Source of the DNA: Bacteroidaceae bacterium
GTDB taxonomy: Bacteria > Bacteroidota > Bacteroidia > Bacteroidales > Bacteroidaceae
Length of the DNA stretch: 59,446 nucleotides
Assembly (NCBI GenBank): GCA_017615245.1
Contig: JAGAAL010000047.1
Location: 1-59,446 of the forward strand
Direction: 5' to 3'
Shown: positions 45,906-55,306 of the stretch, one piece after another
Numbering within the stretch: position 1 is the first letter of the stretch
Layout of the letters: each line of letters opens with the position of its first letter
Notes under the pieces: model-generated
The model's database searches: none
What the model saw: only the letters and a program-made list of their open reading frames with translations
Told to the model about the DNA's origin: nothing
Position numbers and translations under genes: made by a program

Positions 45906-48050
45906 ATGAAGAAATACTTATTATCCGTGGCACTTGCCACCATCTGTGCTCTGACTCTTCAGGCACAAACCAAGCAACTCACTCTTGAAGAAGCAATGAG
46001 TGGAGGCAATTTCCGTATCAACTATCCTGACATTGACCTCGATGCGCTCGACCAAAACGAAGCAATGCCATACGAAAACCAAAAAGATGCCGCAGACGAG
46101 ACACAATCGGACAAGGAGCGGTTCCTTCTGAGATTTACCAACAGGCAACGTGTCTGGCGCTATGCCACACGTGGTGATTTCTATCTGTATGACCGCGAAA
46201 GTATGCAACAGCGTCAGTTGGGAGCAGATCTGCCTACAGCCTCACTCATGTTTGCCAAGATATCACCTGATGGCACCAAGGTGGCATACGTATCAAAGAA
46301 CAACATCTATCTGGAGGACTGCAACCTTGAAACTGCTAACCGTCGGCAGATTACGACAGACGGAAATGATACCATCGTCAACGGAACGTTCGACTGGGTA
46401 TATGAGGAGGAGTTCGACTGCCGCGATGGCTTCCGTTGGAGTGGCGACAGCCGCTATATTGCCTTCTGGCGTAGTAACACCGCAGGTACAGGATGGTTCG
46501 ACATCATCAACAACGTAGATGACATCTACCCTACCATCCAACACTTCCCCTACCCCAAGGCAGGTACCACAAACTCTGCTGTCAAGATTGGCTTCATTGA
46601 CCTGCAGACAGGCAAGACGTCTTGGCTGCCCATCCCTGGTGATGAACGCGAGAACTACCTGCCACGCATGGAGTTCATCCCAGGCACCAACACGCTGATG
46701 ATTCAGCAGATGAACCGCCCGCAGAATCATAATAAGGTGTGGACATGCACGCTGAAGGACGGCATGGCTCAAGACCTGAAAGTGCTCTGCGAAGACACAG
46801 ACGAAGCATGGGTAGAAACCAACGACGACATCCATTGGCTGCCTGGCAACAAGTATTTCATCTTCACCTCCGAGCGTGACGGATGGCGCCACCTCTATCG
46901 TGTCAGCGCAGACGGAAAGAAGTGGACCTGCATCACGAAAGGCAACTTCGACGTCATCAACGAAGTGGAATACGACGAGAAACGAGGCTATATCTATTTC
47001 GTCTCAGCCGACCCCAATCAGGCAGCCGACCGCATCCTGATGCGTACCAGCGTAATGGGAAAAGGCGATGTAGAAAACATCACGAAGATGTGTCATCCAA
47101 ACATGGAGTCAGGACAATACAGTTATTCGTTCTCACCCAACCTCGACTATGCCCTCGAAACCTATTCGAATGCCAACCACGTGCCTGTCTATAACCTGGT
47201 ACGTATGGACAAGAAAGGCCGTTGGAGCTTCGACAAGGTGTTGGAAGACAACGCTCAAGCTCAGCAGGCATGGGAAGCCTACGGATTGAAGAAAGAGATG
47301 GTGAAGTGTAAGAGCGGTGACTTAGAACTCGATGCTTGGATTATCAAACCTGCCAACTTCGACCCCAGCAAGAAATACCCAGTCATCGACTACGTCTATG
47401 GAGAACCAGCTTCAGCCACCGTACAGAACCGCTGGGAGCACAGCCTCTTCTGGCACCATCTGGCCAGCTTGGGCTATGTGGTTGTCAGCATCGAGAATCG
47501 TGGAGCAGCCACTCCTCGTGGACGTCAGTGGCGCAAATGTATCTATGGCGAAGTGGGTGTAGCAGCCAGCGAAGACCAGGCTCAAGGCATCATGGATCTC
47601 TGCCGTCAGTTCCCTTGGATGGATTCCACCCGATTGGGCATCACAGGCTGGAGTGGTGGTGGAGCACAGACACTCAACAGCATGTTCCGCTATCCTGATG
47701 TATTCAAGACAGGAGTAGCTATTGCTTTCGTCAGCGACCAACGACTCTACGACACCATCTATCAGGAACGTTACATGAACACCCCGCAGAACAATCCTGA
47801 CGGCTACTTCCGCGGAAGTCCTATCAGCTACGCCGTAGGACTGAAAGGCAACCTCCTGCTCCTGCACGGCACAGGCGACGACAATGTACACTATCAGAAT
47901 ACAGAGAAACTCGTCAACGAACTCGTACGTCACGGCAAGACTTTCTATCAGGTGAGCTACCCTATGCGCACCCACGGCATCAGCGAAGGACAAGGTACCA
48001 GCTTGCACCTGCGCCGCACCCTCATCGACTTCTTCCAGAAGAACCTGTAA
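45906..48050 (+). CDS. Secreted dipeptidyl peptidase IV-like S9 peptidase
   Basis: 714 aa with a signal peptide (about 1-20, LQA-Q). The beta-propeller carries DWVYEEEF (about 160-167), whose Glu pair binds the substrate N-terminus in DPP4. The catalytic triad is Ser583 (GWSGGG), Asp658 (HGTGDDN) and His690 (RTHGI). The nucleophile motif has Gly where DPP4 usually has Tyr (GWSYGG). The family removes X-Pro or X-Ala dipeptides in the periplasm. It is a second dipeptide-producing enzyme besides the DPP5-like protein at 15962. Confidence 0.88.
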   Translation: MKKYLLSVALATICALTLQAQTKQLTLEEAMSGGNFRINYPDIDLDALDQNEAMPYENQKDAADETQSDKERFLLRFTNRQRVWRYATRGDFYLYDRESMQQRQLGADLPTASLMFAKISPDGTKVAYVSKNNIYLEDCNLETANRRQITTDGNDTIVNGTFDWVYEEEFDCRDGFRWSGDSRYIAFWRSNTAGTGWFDIINNVDDIYPTIQHFPYPKAGTTNSAVKIGFIDLQTGKTSWLPIPGDERENYLPRMEFIPGTNTLMIQQMNRPQNHNKVWTCTLKDGMAQDLKVLCEDTDEAWVETNDDIHWLPGNKYFIFTSERDGWRHLYRVSADGKKWTCITKGNFDVINEVEYDEKRGYIYFVSADPNQAADRILMRTSVMGKGDVENITKMCHPNMESGQYSYSFSPNLDYALETYSNANHVPVYNLVRMDKKGRWSFDKVLEDNAQAQQAWEAYGLKKEMVKCKSGDLELDAWIIKPANFDPSKKYPVIDYVYGEPASATVQNRWEHSLFWHHLASLGYVVVSIENRGAATPRGRQWRKCIYGEVGVAASEDQAQGIMDLCRQFPWMDSTRLGITGWSGGGAQTLNSMFRYPDVFKTGVAIAFVSDQRLYDTIYQERYMNTPQNNPDGYFRGSPISYAVGLKGNLLLLHGTGDDNVHYQNTEKLVNELVRHGKTFYQVSYPMRTHGISEGQGTSLHLRRTLIDFFQKNL

Positions 48051-48085
48051 ACAGAATGTATAATTTATAATGTATAATTCTAACA

Positions 48086-48844
48086 ATGATGAAAAGTTCA
48101 AATAACAGTAGAATAAAAGATACGATTATCAAAATGTTCAATGAGGAGTCTTTGCAGCATTATTTTGAATCTGAACAGATAATATATCCTATATCGGTTT
48201 GCGATTACTTTCCATATCCTTCAGAAATAAAGATGTATGAGCCGATGTCATTGGATTTGGATACACAGCCAGAAGCTTTTTATAAGAGTATTAAAACAGA
48301 ATATGATTATAATTGCAATTTTCTGATAAAGCATTTTAATCACTTTCATAATATTTTTGCAGATATGTCTTCAGTCTATGGTTTGGGGGATGTTACATGT
48401 GAAGAACTCATAACACAAAGTTTAAGATTCTTTGCCTCTTGTTCAAAGCCCGCATTACAGCTTTTGGAATTATTTTATGACTTACAACGTTTTTTAACAG
48501 CACAAGAAAATACTTATGAGCAAGCACTTCAAGAAGTAAAGGATGGAAAGAAAACTGGTCATTGGATTTGGTATATCTTTCCTCAAATGAAGGGACTTGG
48601 CATAAGTGAAAAATCTCAATTTTACGGAATAAATGGAAGAGAAGAAGCTAAAGCTTATATTTCTCATCCTATACTTAAAGAAAGATTAATTGAAATTTGT
48701 AAAGCCGTTCTTAATAATAAAGTATCAGTTTACGATATCTTTGGAGATGATTCTATTAAAGTAAGATCTTGTGTTTTATTATTTGCATCTGTTTCTGATG
48801 AACCTGTGTTTAAACAATTAATACAAAAATATTGTTGGCAATGA
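48086..48844 (+). CDS. DUF1810-domain protein with an extra N-terminal domain
   Basis: 252 aa. Residues about 130-250 are a DUF1810 domain (YEQALQEVKDGKKTGHWIWYIFPQ, then GLGISEKSQFYGI). Residues about 1-125 are an additional region I do not recognise; DUF1810 proteins are normally about 140 aa. Codon use is clearly AT-richer than neighbours (many AGA, ATA, TTA, AAT), suggesting transfer. No enzymatic role is established for the domain. Its stop overlaps the start of a 36-aa ORF (ATGA). Confidence 0.8.
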   Translation: MMKSSNNSRIKDTIIKMFNEESLQHYFESEQIIYPISVCDYFPYPSEIKMYEPMSLDLDTQPEAFYKSIKTEYDYNCNFLIKHFNHFHNIFADMSSVYGLGDVTCEELITQSLRFFASCSKPALQLLELFYDLQRFLTAQENTYEQALQEVKDGKKTGHWIWYIFPQMKGLGISEKSQFYGINGREEAKAYISHPILKERLIEICKAVLNNKVSVYDIFGDDSIKVRSCVLLFASVSDEPVFKQLIQKYCWQ

Positions 48845-48951
48845 ATTCCCGATTTAAAAGAAAAGCACAAGACAGAATTGATGCTTTTATAAAAGGAGAA
48901 ATGACTCCTATCCAAGAACATTATTTTAAGAACGAACTTAAAGTAAATTAA
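48841..48951 (+). CDS. 36-aa coupled small ORF
   Basis: ATG at 48841 overlaps the DUF1810 stop codon (ATGA), TAA at 48949-48951. The peptide starts MNSRFKRKAQ and contains DAFIKGEMTPIQEHYFKNEL, which resembles the short helical hairpin (I-x-x-Y/F-x-x-GE-M/L-x-x-x-E...F...EL) at the N-terminus of some Bacteroidetes anti-sigma and repeat proteins. It shares the AT-rich codon use of the upstream gene. Either a real coupled micro-protein or a remnant of a longer gene. Confidence 0.5.
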   Translation: MNSRFKRKAQDRIDAFIKGEMTPIQEHYFKNELKVN

Positions 48952-48972
48952 GAACTTTAGGAGAAAGCAGAT

Positions 48973-49839
48973 ATGAAGAAGAAAGACTATATGCTGCTCT
49001 GGGCTTTATCGATAGGGTTATGGCTCTTAATCGTGCCGCTGAGAGGCTACTACGTCTTGCCTAACAGCTGGATGGGTGCCTTACAGGTTGCAGAAATCAC
49101 CCATAGCATCGCATTTGCCATCCTGACGTGGTGGGCGCTGAAGCGATACGCGCCAAAAGCAGGCATCTGGCGCGTTTTGCTTCCATTGTTAGCACCGTGG
49201 TTGTTTGAAGTGCCAATGCACCTCATCTTGAGCGGTGCATTATGGACGCTGCCGACCTCCCTTATGCCGCTTTGGGCAGTCATCACAGTAGCCCTTTTCT
49301 ACCATTATCGCAAAATCTGGCTCTTGCTGCTCTGTACCGTTTTGTGGCTGTTGGGTGTGACGGAAGGGCATAAACAATGGGTTGAATGGCTTAGATTTGG
49401 CAACCTACCAACTACAACAGTCAATGTTACCAACTGCGAGGTGTCAGACAGCACGCACACATTCAAACTCTCTGAAATTGACACAGATTACCTTGTGTTC
49501 GATGTATGGTATAGCCAATGTGGCGTGTGTTACAGAATAATGCCCGAGGTAGAAGCCCTACGCAAAGAGTATAAGGACAACAAACACATGGAAGTAGCCT
49601 CCCTATTTGCTATGTTGATAGAAGGAGAAACTGTCGCTGACGGCTATCGCATCATGCAAGACCAAGGTTTAGACATTCCTGTTTATGCTATAGGCGAGGA
49701 TAGTCCTATACTAAAAAACTGTGACATACAGACATATCCACGCATACTGATTCTCGACAAAAACCGTACTGTCATCTTCAACGGCAGCCTGGAATTCGCA
49801 AAACGAAAGTTGAAAGAGATAGTGCAAGACACAAAATGA
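48973..49839 (+). CDS. Membrane-anchored thioredoxin-like protein
   Basis: 288 aa. The N-terminal part (about 1-130) has about four TM helices; the C-terminal domain (about 150-288) is thioredoxin/TlpA-like with CGVC (Cys183, Cys186) in the VWYSQCGVCYRIMPE context and a cis-Pro candidate in the TYPRILILD segment. It likely exchanges thiols or disulfides outside the cytoplasm. The TM part is not a known DsbD or CcdA family that I can name. Neighbouring genes do not suggest a dedicated partner. Confidence 0.75.
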   Translation: MKKKDYMLLWALSIGLWLLIVPLRGYYVLPNSWMGALQVAEITHSIAFAILTWWALKRYAPKAGIWRVLLPLLAPWLFEVPMHLILSGALWTLPTSLMPLWAVITVALFYHYRKIWLLLLCTVLWLLGVTEGHKQWVEWLRFGNLPTTTVNVTNCEVSDSTHTFKLSEIDTDYLVFDVWYSQCGVCYRIMPEVEALRKEYKDNKHMEVASLFAMLIEGETVADGYRIMQDQGLDIPVYAIGEDSPILKNCDIQTYPRILILDKNRTVIFNGSLEFAKRKLKEIVQDTK

Positions 49840-50076
49840 TGCAGATAAACCGGATATTTGTTTCTGTATCGAGGGAGAAATGTTGTTCCTGGGCGTGGAA
49901 CAAGAATTGCCCTTGTTCGTATAAAGTTTTTTGAAGAAGGAACAAAAGGGAGAACACGAAGACAACAGTTCTCTTTATATAAATAAGGTGTAGTGCACGT
50001 GCCGAAATTATCTGGGCAGGAAATAAGAGAAAACGAAAAGAAAACACACTAATTCTACGTTATTTTGCAAACTTCA
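49840..50076. other. Gene-poor intergenic region with a small hairpin
   Basis: No convincing gene on either strand. A 7-bp perfect stem TTGTTCC/GGAACAA (49883-49889, 49897-49903) with a 7-nt loop is present, without a T-run. The rest is AT-rich. Confidence 0.5.
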
Positions 50077-50108
50077 CTTTGCAAATTCAACTATTATTCG
50101 TAACTTTG
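50077..50108 (+). promoter_or_regulatory. Promoter of the AAA+ ATPase gene
   Basis: TTTG 50077-50080 and TAACTTTG 50101-50108, spacing 20 nt. Confidence 0.82.
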
Positions 50109-50125
50109 CAGCATAAAACGCTGCG

Positions 50126-50183
50126 AAACTGCTGCTGCTCGGCAATTCAAGCAAACTTGATTGCTCTCGCTTAACTGCAGTTT
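50126..50183 (+). promoter_or_regulatory. Structured 5' leader of the ATPase mRNA
   Basis: Outer stem AAACTGC/GCAGTTT (50126-50132, 50177-50183) encloses an inner hairpin GCAATTCAAG/CTTGATTGC (50142-50151, 50156-50164, one bulge). It lies within a leader of about 135 nt. No known riboswitch class recognised. Confidence 0.45.
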
Positions 50184-50248
50184 TGTCAGAAGAATCCCGG
50201 ATTCTACGTGAAAATATTATTTATTTAATCCAGAAAAAAGAAATTAAT

Positions 50249-51430
50249 ATGGAGTCGTTTTTCCGCACGCACAAGTATTTAGTAGATCACCTAGATGCTC
50301 CTGTTCGCCGTGACTTGATGGATGAGATTGACTGGAAGAAACGCATGATCGGTATCAAAGGTGCACGAGGTGTTGGTAAGACAACCTTCCTACTTCAGTA
50401 TGCGAAAGAGCATTATTCGTCGGATGACCATCAGTGTCTGTACATCAACACCAATAACTTCTACGTACAGAACATAGGCATATCTGCATTTGCCGGCGAG
50501 TTTTATCACAACGGAGGCAAGGTGTTGCTCATTGACCAAGTATTCAAACAGCCCGATTGGAGCAGTCAGCTCCGCGAATGTTATGACCGCTACCCAGGTC
50601 TGCGAATCATTTTTACAGGTTCGTCAGTAATGCGCCTGAAGGATGAGAACCCTGAGTTGAACGGAATTGTCGACTCATATAACCTACGCGGATTCTCATT
50701 CCGCGAGTTCTTCAACCTGCGCACAGGCAACTACTTCCCTGCCTATAAACTGGAAGACATCATCAAGCACCACAAAGAGATTGCCACGAAGATTATCGAG
50801 AAAGCAAATCCACGTGACTATTTCTCTGAGTACCTGCATCATGGATTCTATCCATTCTTCCTCGAGAAAACCAACTACTCGGAGAACCTGCTGAAAACCA
50901 TGAACATGATGATTGAAATCGACGTGCTGCAGATTAAACAAATCGAGCTGAAGTATCTGGCGAAAATCAAGCAGATGTTCTATTTGCTTACCAACAGCGG
51001 TAGCAGTGTACCAAACATCAGTCAGCTGGCACAGGAATTAGGCATGAGCCGTGCAACGGTAATGAACTACATCAAGTATCTGATGGAGGCTCGCCTCGTG
51101 AACATGATTTATTCGAAGGGAGATGAGTTCCCAAAGAAGCCTGCACGTGTACTATTGCACAACTCCAACCTTATGTACAGCTTCTATCCACAGCGCTTCG
51201 ACGAGCACGACGTATTGGAAACCTTCTTCTGCAACACCGTATGGAAAGACCATAAGGTGAATAAGGCAGGCAACATCTGCTCGTTCCTCATCGACGGTCA
51301 GCAGGAGTTCCGCGTCATCGAACACGGCACCAAACTGAAGAGCAAGTCAAAGGTCATCTTCGCAGTCAACCAAATGGAATGCGGCGAAGGCAACCAGATT
51401 CCTCTCTGGCTCTTTGGATTCTTGTATTAA
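50249..51430 (+). CDS. AAA+ ATPase, DUF4143-type
   Basis: 393 aa from the ATG at 50249; longer frames start in the leader. AAA_14-type ATPase domain with Walker A GARGVGKTT, Walker B VLLIDQV and sensor-1-like IIFTGSS. The C-terminal part has a winged-helix segment (ISQLAQELGMSRATVMNYIKYL) and the DUF4143 end. Such proteins are widespread in Bacteroidetes with unknown targets; a nucleic-acid-linked or toxin-like role has been proposed for relatives. The promoter and a structured leader indicate specific control. Confidence 0.85.
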   Translation: MESFFRTHKYLVDHLDAPVRRDLMDEIDWKKRMIGIKGARGVGKTTFLLQYAKEHYSSDDHQCLYINTNNFYVQNIGISAFAGEFYHNGGKVLLIDQVFKQPDWSSQLRECYDRYPGLRIIFTGSSVMRLKDENPELNGIVDSYNLRGFSFREFFNLRTGNYFPAYKLEDIIKHHKEIATKIIEKANPRDYFSEYLHHGFYPFFLEKTNYSENLLKTMNMMIEIDVLQIKQIELKYLAKIKQMFYLLTNSGSSVPNISQLAQELGMSRATVMNYIKYLMEARLVNMIYSKGDEFPKKPARVLLHNSNLMYSFYPQRFDEHDVLETFFCNTVWKDHKVNKAGNICSFLIDGQQEFRVIEHGTKLKSKSKVIFAVNQMECGEGNQIPLWLFGFLY

Positions 51431-51503
51431 AAATCCACAAGACATCTAAGTCAAATAAGACCTAATAATAATTAGATATAATTAGAAACATCACAAAAAG
51501 AAA

Positions 51504-54500
51504 ATGGCAAAAGAAAAGAAATTCATTACCTGCGATGGTAATCAAGCAGCTGCGCACATAGCTTATATGTTTTCAGAAGTAGCTGCAATCTACCCTATCA
51601 CACCGTCATCTCCAATGGCAGAGCACGTTGACGAATGGGCAGTCGCTGGTCGCAAGAACCTGTTTGGCGACACAGTATTAGTTCAGGAAATGCAATCTGA
51701 GGCAGGTGCCGCTGGTGCAGTTCATGGTTCACTTCAAGCCGGCGCACTGACATCAACATTCACAGCATCACAAGGTTTGCTCCTTATGATTCCTAATATG
51801 TATAAGATTGCAGGAGAATTGCTCCCATCTGTATTCCACGTATCAGCTCGTACCGTTGCTAGCCACTCTCTGTGTATCTTCGGCGACCACAGCGACGTGA
51901 TGGCTTGTCGTCAGACAGGTTTTGCTATGCTGTGTGAAGGCAGTGTACAGGAAGTAATGGACCTCAGTGCTGTTGCACACCTCGCAGCTTTGAAGACACG
52001 CGTTCCGTTCATCAACTTCTTCGACGGATTCCGCACTTCTCATGAGTATCACAAGATTGAGGAAATGGATATGGAAGATATCCGTCCACTCGTTCCAATG
52101 GATAAGGTAGCAGAGTTCCGTGCACGTGCATTAAGCCCAGAGCATCCAGAGGCAAAGGGTATGGCAGAGAACCCTGAAACATTCTTCGCTCATCGCGAGT
52201 CTTGCAATCCATACTACGACGAAGTACTCCCAGCAGTTGAAGAATACATGGCTGCCATCTCAAAGATTACAGGTCGTGAATACAAGCCATTCACATACTA
52301 TGGAGCAGCTGATGCTACTGACGTCATCATCTTGATGGGTTCTGCTAGCGAAGCAGCACGTGAGGCTATCGATTATGCTAACGCTAACGGTAAGAAGTAC
52401 GGTATGGTAAGCGTACATCTCTATCGTCCATTCTCTGTAGAGCGTCTGCTCGAGGCTGTTCCTGCAACAACTAAGCACATCGCAGTACTTGACCGTACCA
52501 AGGAGCCAGGTGCTAATGGTGAACCTCTCTACCTCGACGTAAAAGATGCCTTCTACGGAAAGAAGGATGCTCCTGTTATCGTAGGTGGCCGTTATGGTCT
52601 TGGTTCTGCCGATGTGACTCCAACTATGATTCTTTCTGTTTATAAGAATCTTGAACTCCCTGAGCCAAAGAACCACTTCACAATCGGCGTTATCGACGAC
52701 GTAACATTCCGTTCACTTCCTATGGAAGAGGAAATGGCACTTGGTGGCGAAGGTATCTTCGAAGCAAAGTTCTTCGGACTTGGTGCTGACGGTACTGTAG
52801 GTGCAAACAAGAACTCAGTAAAGATTATTGGTGACAATACCGATAAGTACTGCCAGGCATACTTCTCTTACGACTCAAAGAAGTCAGGTGGTTTCACTTG
52901 TTCACACCTCCGTTTCGGTGACACACCAATCCGTTCTACATATCAGATCAAGACTCCTAACTTTGTAGCATGTCACGTTCAGGCATACCTTCGTATGTAT
53001 GATGTGCTTCGCGGTTTGCGTCAGAACGGTCAGTTCCTCCTCAACACAATTTGGGAAGGCGACGAACTGGTAAAGAACCTGCCAAACAACGTGAAGAAAT
53101 ACTTCGCAGAGAAGAACATCACAGTTTACTATATCAACGCGACAAAGATTGCGCAGGAGATTGGTCTTGGTAACCGCACCAACACCATCCTTCAGTCAGC
53201 ATTCTTCCGCATCACAGAGGTTATCCCTGTTGACCTCGCTATCGAGCAGATGAAGAAGTTCATCGTGAAGTCTTACGGCAACAAGGGCGAAGACGTGGTC
53301 AACATGAACTATGCAGCTGTTGACCGCGGTGGTGAATACAAGAAACTCGACGTTGACCCTGCATGGGCTCAGCTGCCTGCTGATCCTGCAGTAGAGAACA
53401 ACGATCCTGAATTCATCAACAAGCTCGTTCGTCCTATCAACGCACAGAACGGCGACCTCCTCCCAGTTTCTGCTTACAAGGGCTACGAGGATGGTATGTG
53501 GGAACAGGGCACAGCCGCATATGAAAAGCGTGGTGTTGCTGCATTTGTTCCAGAATGGGATTCTGAAAACTGTATCCAGTGTAACAAGTGCGCATTCGTT
53601 TGTCCTCATGCTTGTATCCGTCCATTCGTAATGACTGATGAAGAAGCAGCAGGACTTGACGCAGCAAAACTCGATATGATTGCACCTCTTGCTCTCAAGG
53701 GCATGAAGTTCCGTATGCAGGTCAGCGTGATGGACTGTCTTGGTTGCGGAAACTGTGTGGATGTATGTCCAGGCAAGAAGGGCAACAAGGCTCTCAAGAT
53801 GGTTGGTTTGGAGAGTCAGCTTGGTGAGGCAAAGAACTGGGATTACTGCGTGAAGAATGTGAAGTCAAAGCAAGACCTCGTAGACATCAAGTCAAACCCA
53901 CGTGTCAGCCAGTTCGCTACCCCACTCTTCGAGTTCTCAGGTGCATGCTCTGGTTGCGGTGAGACTCCTTACGTGAAGCTCATCTCTCAGCTCTTTGGTG
54001 ACCGTCAGATGGTAGCAAATGCAACAGGATGTTCATCCATCTATTCAGGCTCAATTCCTTCTACTCCTTATACTAAGAACGAAAAGGGTCAAGGTCCTGC
54101 ATGGTCAAACTCTCTGTTTGAGGACTTCTGCGAATATGGTCTCGGTATGGCACTCGCCAACAAGAAGATGCGTGCTCGCATCGTTACAATGCTCAACGAA
54201 CTTCTTGCCAAGGACGATACTCCAGCAGAGTTCAAGGCAGCAGCTGAAGAGTGGATTGCAGGCAAGGACAATGCCGATGCTTCAAAGGCAGCAGCAGCTA
54301 AGTTGGCTCCAGCCATCGAAGCAGGACGCAACGCAGGTTGCCCAATCTGCAAGCAGCTCAGCGAGCTTTCACACTACCTTGTAAAGCGCAGCCAATGGAT
54401 CATTGGTGGTGACGGTGCATCATATGATATCGGTTACGGTGGTCTCGACCATGCACTTGCATCTGGCGAAGATATCAACATCTTCGTAATCGACACTGAG

Positions 54501-55058
54501 GTTTACTCTAACACTGGTGGTCAGTCTTCAAAGGCTACTCCTATCGGTGCTATTGCTCAGTTCGCAGCAGGTGGTAAGCGCATCACTAAAAAGGATCTCG
54601 GTCTGATGCAGTCAACCTATGGCTATGTATATGTAGCACAGGTTGCTATGGGTGCCGACAATGCTCAGTGTCTCAAGGCACTTCGTGAAGCTGAAGAATA
54701 TCCTGGACCATCACTTGTTATCGGTTATGCTCCATGTATCAACCACGGCTTGAAGGCTAAGGGCGGTATGGGTAAGAGCCAGGCTGAGGAAGCTAAGGCT
54801 GTTGAGTGTGGATACTGGCACCTGTGGCGCTTCGACCCACGTCTCGCAGAGCAGGGCAAGAATCCATTCCAGCTCGACTCTAAGGAGCCTAATTGGGACA
54901 ACTTCCAGGCATTCCTTGATGGAGAGGTTCGTTACCTCTCACTCAAGAAGGCAAAGCCAGAGGAAGCTCAGGAGCTCTTCGATGCAGCCAAGAAAGCAGC
55001 TCAGCATCGCTATGCTACTTATGTACGCATGAGCAAGATTGATTATTCCGTGGAGTAA
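51504..55058 (+). CDS. nifJ: Pyruvate:ferredoxin (flavodoxin) oxidoreductase
   Basis: 1184 aa, a single-chain homodimeric type. Oxidises pyruvate to acetyl-CoA and CO2, reducing ferredoxin or flavodoxin in anaerobes. N-terminal pyruvate-binding domain (YPITPSSPMAEHVDEWA), central EKR-type region, two 4Fe-4S motifs (CIQCNKCAFVCP near 690, CLGCGNCVDVCP near 743), a later Cys pair in SGACSGCGETP, and the TPP domain (GDGASYDIGYGGLDHAL near 968, TEVYSNTGGQSSKATP). T/A-ending optimal codons suggest high expression. Terminator at 55090. Confidence 0.97.
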   Translation: MAKEKKFITCDGNQAAAHIAYMFSEVAAIYPITPSSPMAEHVDEWAVAGRKNLFGDTVLVQEMQSEAGAAGAVHGSLQAGALTSTFTASQGLLLMIPNMYKIAGELLPSVFHVSARTVASHSLCIFGDHSDVMACRQTGFAMLCEGSVQEVMDLSAVAHLAALKTRVPFINFFDGFRTSHEYHKIEEMDMEDIRPLVPMDKVAEFRARALSPEHPEAKGMAENPETFFAHRESCNPYYDEVLPAVEEYMAAISKITGREYKPFTYYGAADATDVIILMGSASEAAREAIDYANANGKKYGMVSVHLYRPFSVERLLEAVPATTKHIAVLDRTKEPGANGEPLYLDVKDAFYGKKDAPVIVGGRYGLGSADVTPTMILSVYKNLELPEPKNHFTIGVIDDVTFRSLPMEEEMALGGEGIFEAKFFGLGADGTVGANKNSVKIIGDNTDKYCQAYFSYDSKKSGGFTCSHLRFGDTPIRSTYQIKTPNFVACHVQAYLRMYDVLRGLRQNGQFLLNTIWEGDELVKNLPNNVKKYFAEKNITVYYINATKIAQEIGLGNRTNTILQSAFFRITEVIPVDLAIEQMKKFIVKSYGNKGEDVVNMNYAAVDRGGEYKKLDVDPAWAQLPADPAVENNDPEFINKLVRPINAQNGDLLPVSAYKGYEDGMWEQGTAAYEKRGVAAFVPEWDSENCIQCNKCAFVCPHACIRPFVMTDEEAAGLDAAKLDMIAPLALKGMKFRMQVSVMDCLGCGNCVDVCPGKKGNKALKMVGLESQLGEAKNWDYCVKNVKSKQDLVDIKSNPRVSQFATPLFEFSGACSGCGETPYVKLISQLFGDRQMVANATGCSSIYSGSIPSTPYTKNEKGQGPAWSNSLFEDFCEYGLGMALANKKMRARIVTMLNELLAKDDTPAEFKAAAEEWIAGKDNADASKAAAAKLAPAIEAGRNAGCPICKQLSELSHYLVKRSQWIIGGDGASYDIGYGGLDHALASGEDINIFVIDTEVYSNTGGQSSKATPIGAIAQFAAGGKRITKKDLGLMQSTYGYVYVAQVAMGADNAQCLKALREAEEYPGPSLVIGYAPCINHGLKAKGGMGKSQAEEAKAVECGYWHLWRFDPRLAEQGKNPFQLDSKEPNWDNFQAFLDGEVRYLSLKKAKPEEAQELFDAAKKAAQHRYATYVRMSKIDYSVE

Positions 55059-55089
55059 CTAAAACTTCACTCAGACTCTAAATAATAAA

Positions 55090-55120
55090 GGATGCGAACT
55101 ACTATAGTTTGCATCCTTTT
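55090..55120 (+). terminator. Terminator of nifJ
   Basis: 12-bp stem GGATGCGAACTA/TAGTTTGCATCC with one G-T pair, 3-nt loop, then TTTT. Confidence 0.9.
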
Positions 55121-55240
55121 GTATTTTTCAATACACTCTTTTTGTAATTTATAACAGGCATAAATATCTTGACATTCCATACAGAGCACAATTATAGGTA
55201 ATTATTCCATGATTTGTATGGTCATATCATAAATTTTTCG

Positions 55241-55248
55241 TAAATTTG
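55241..55248 (+). promoter_or_regulatory. -7 box of the lipoprotein gene
   Basis: TAAATTTG followed by CACC. A TTTG at 55213 is 24 nt upstream, slightly far for a -33 box. Confidence 0.6.
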
Positions 55249-55306
55249 CACCGGTAAAAAGATTGTAGGATATTATAAAAAAGAAAACTTTTCTTAAAAC
55301 ACAATT

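Noticed and set aside
49778-50047. Minus-strand hydrophobic frame of 89 aa
   Set aside because: Overlaps the thioredoxin-like gene antisense and AT-rich non-coding DNA; no promoter, odd composition.
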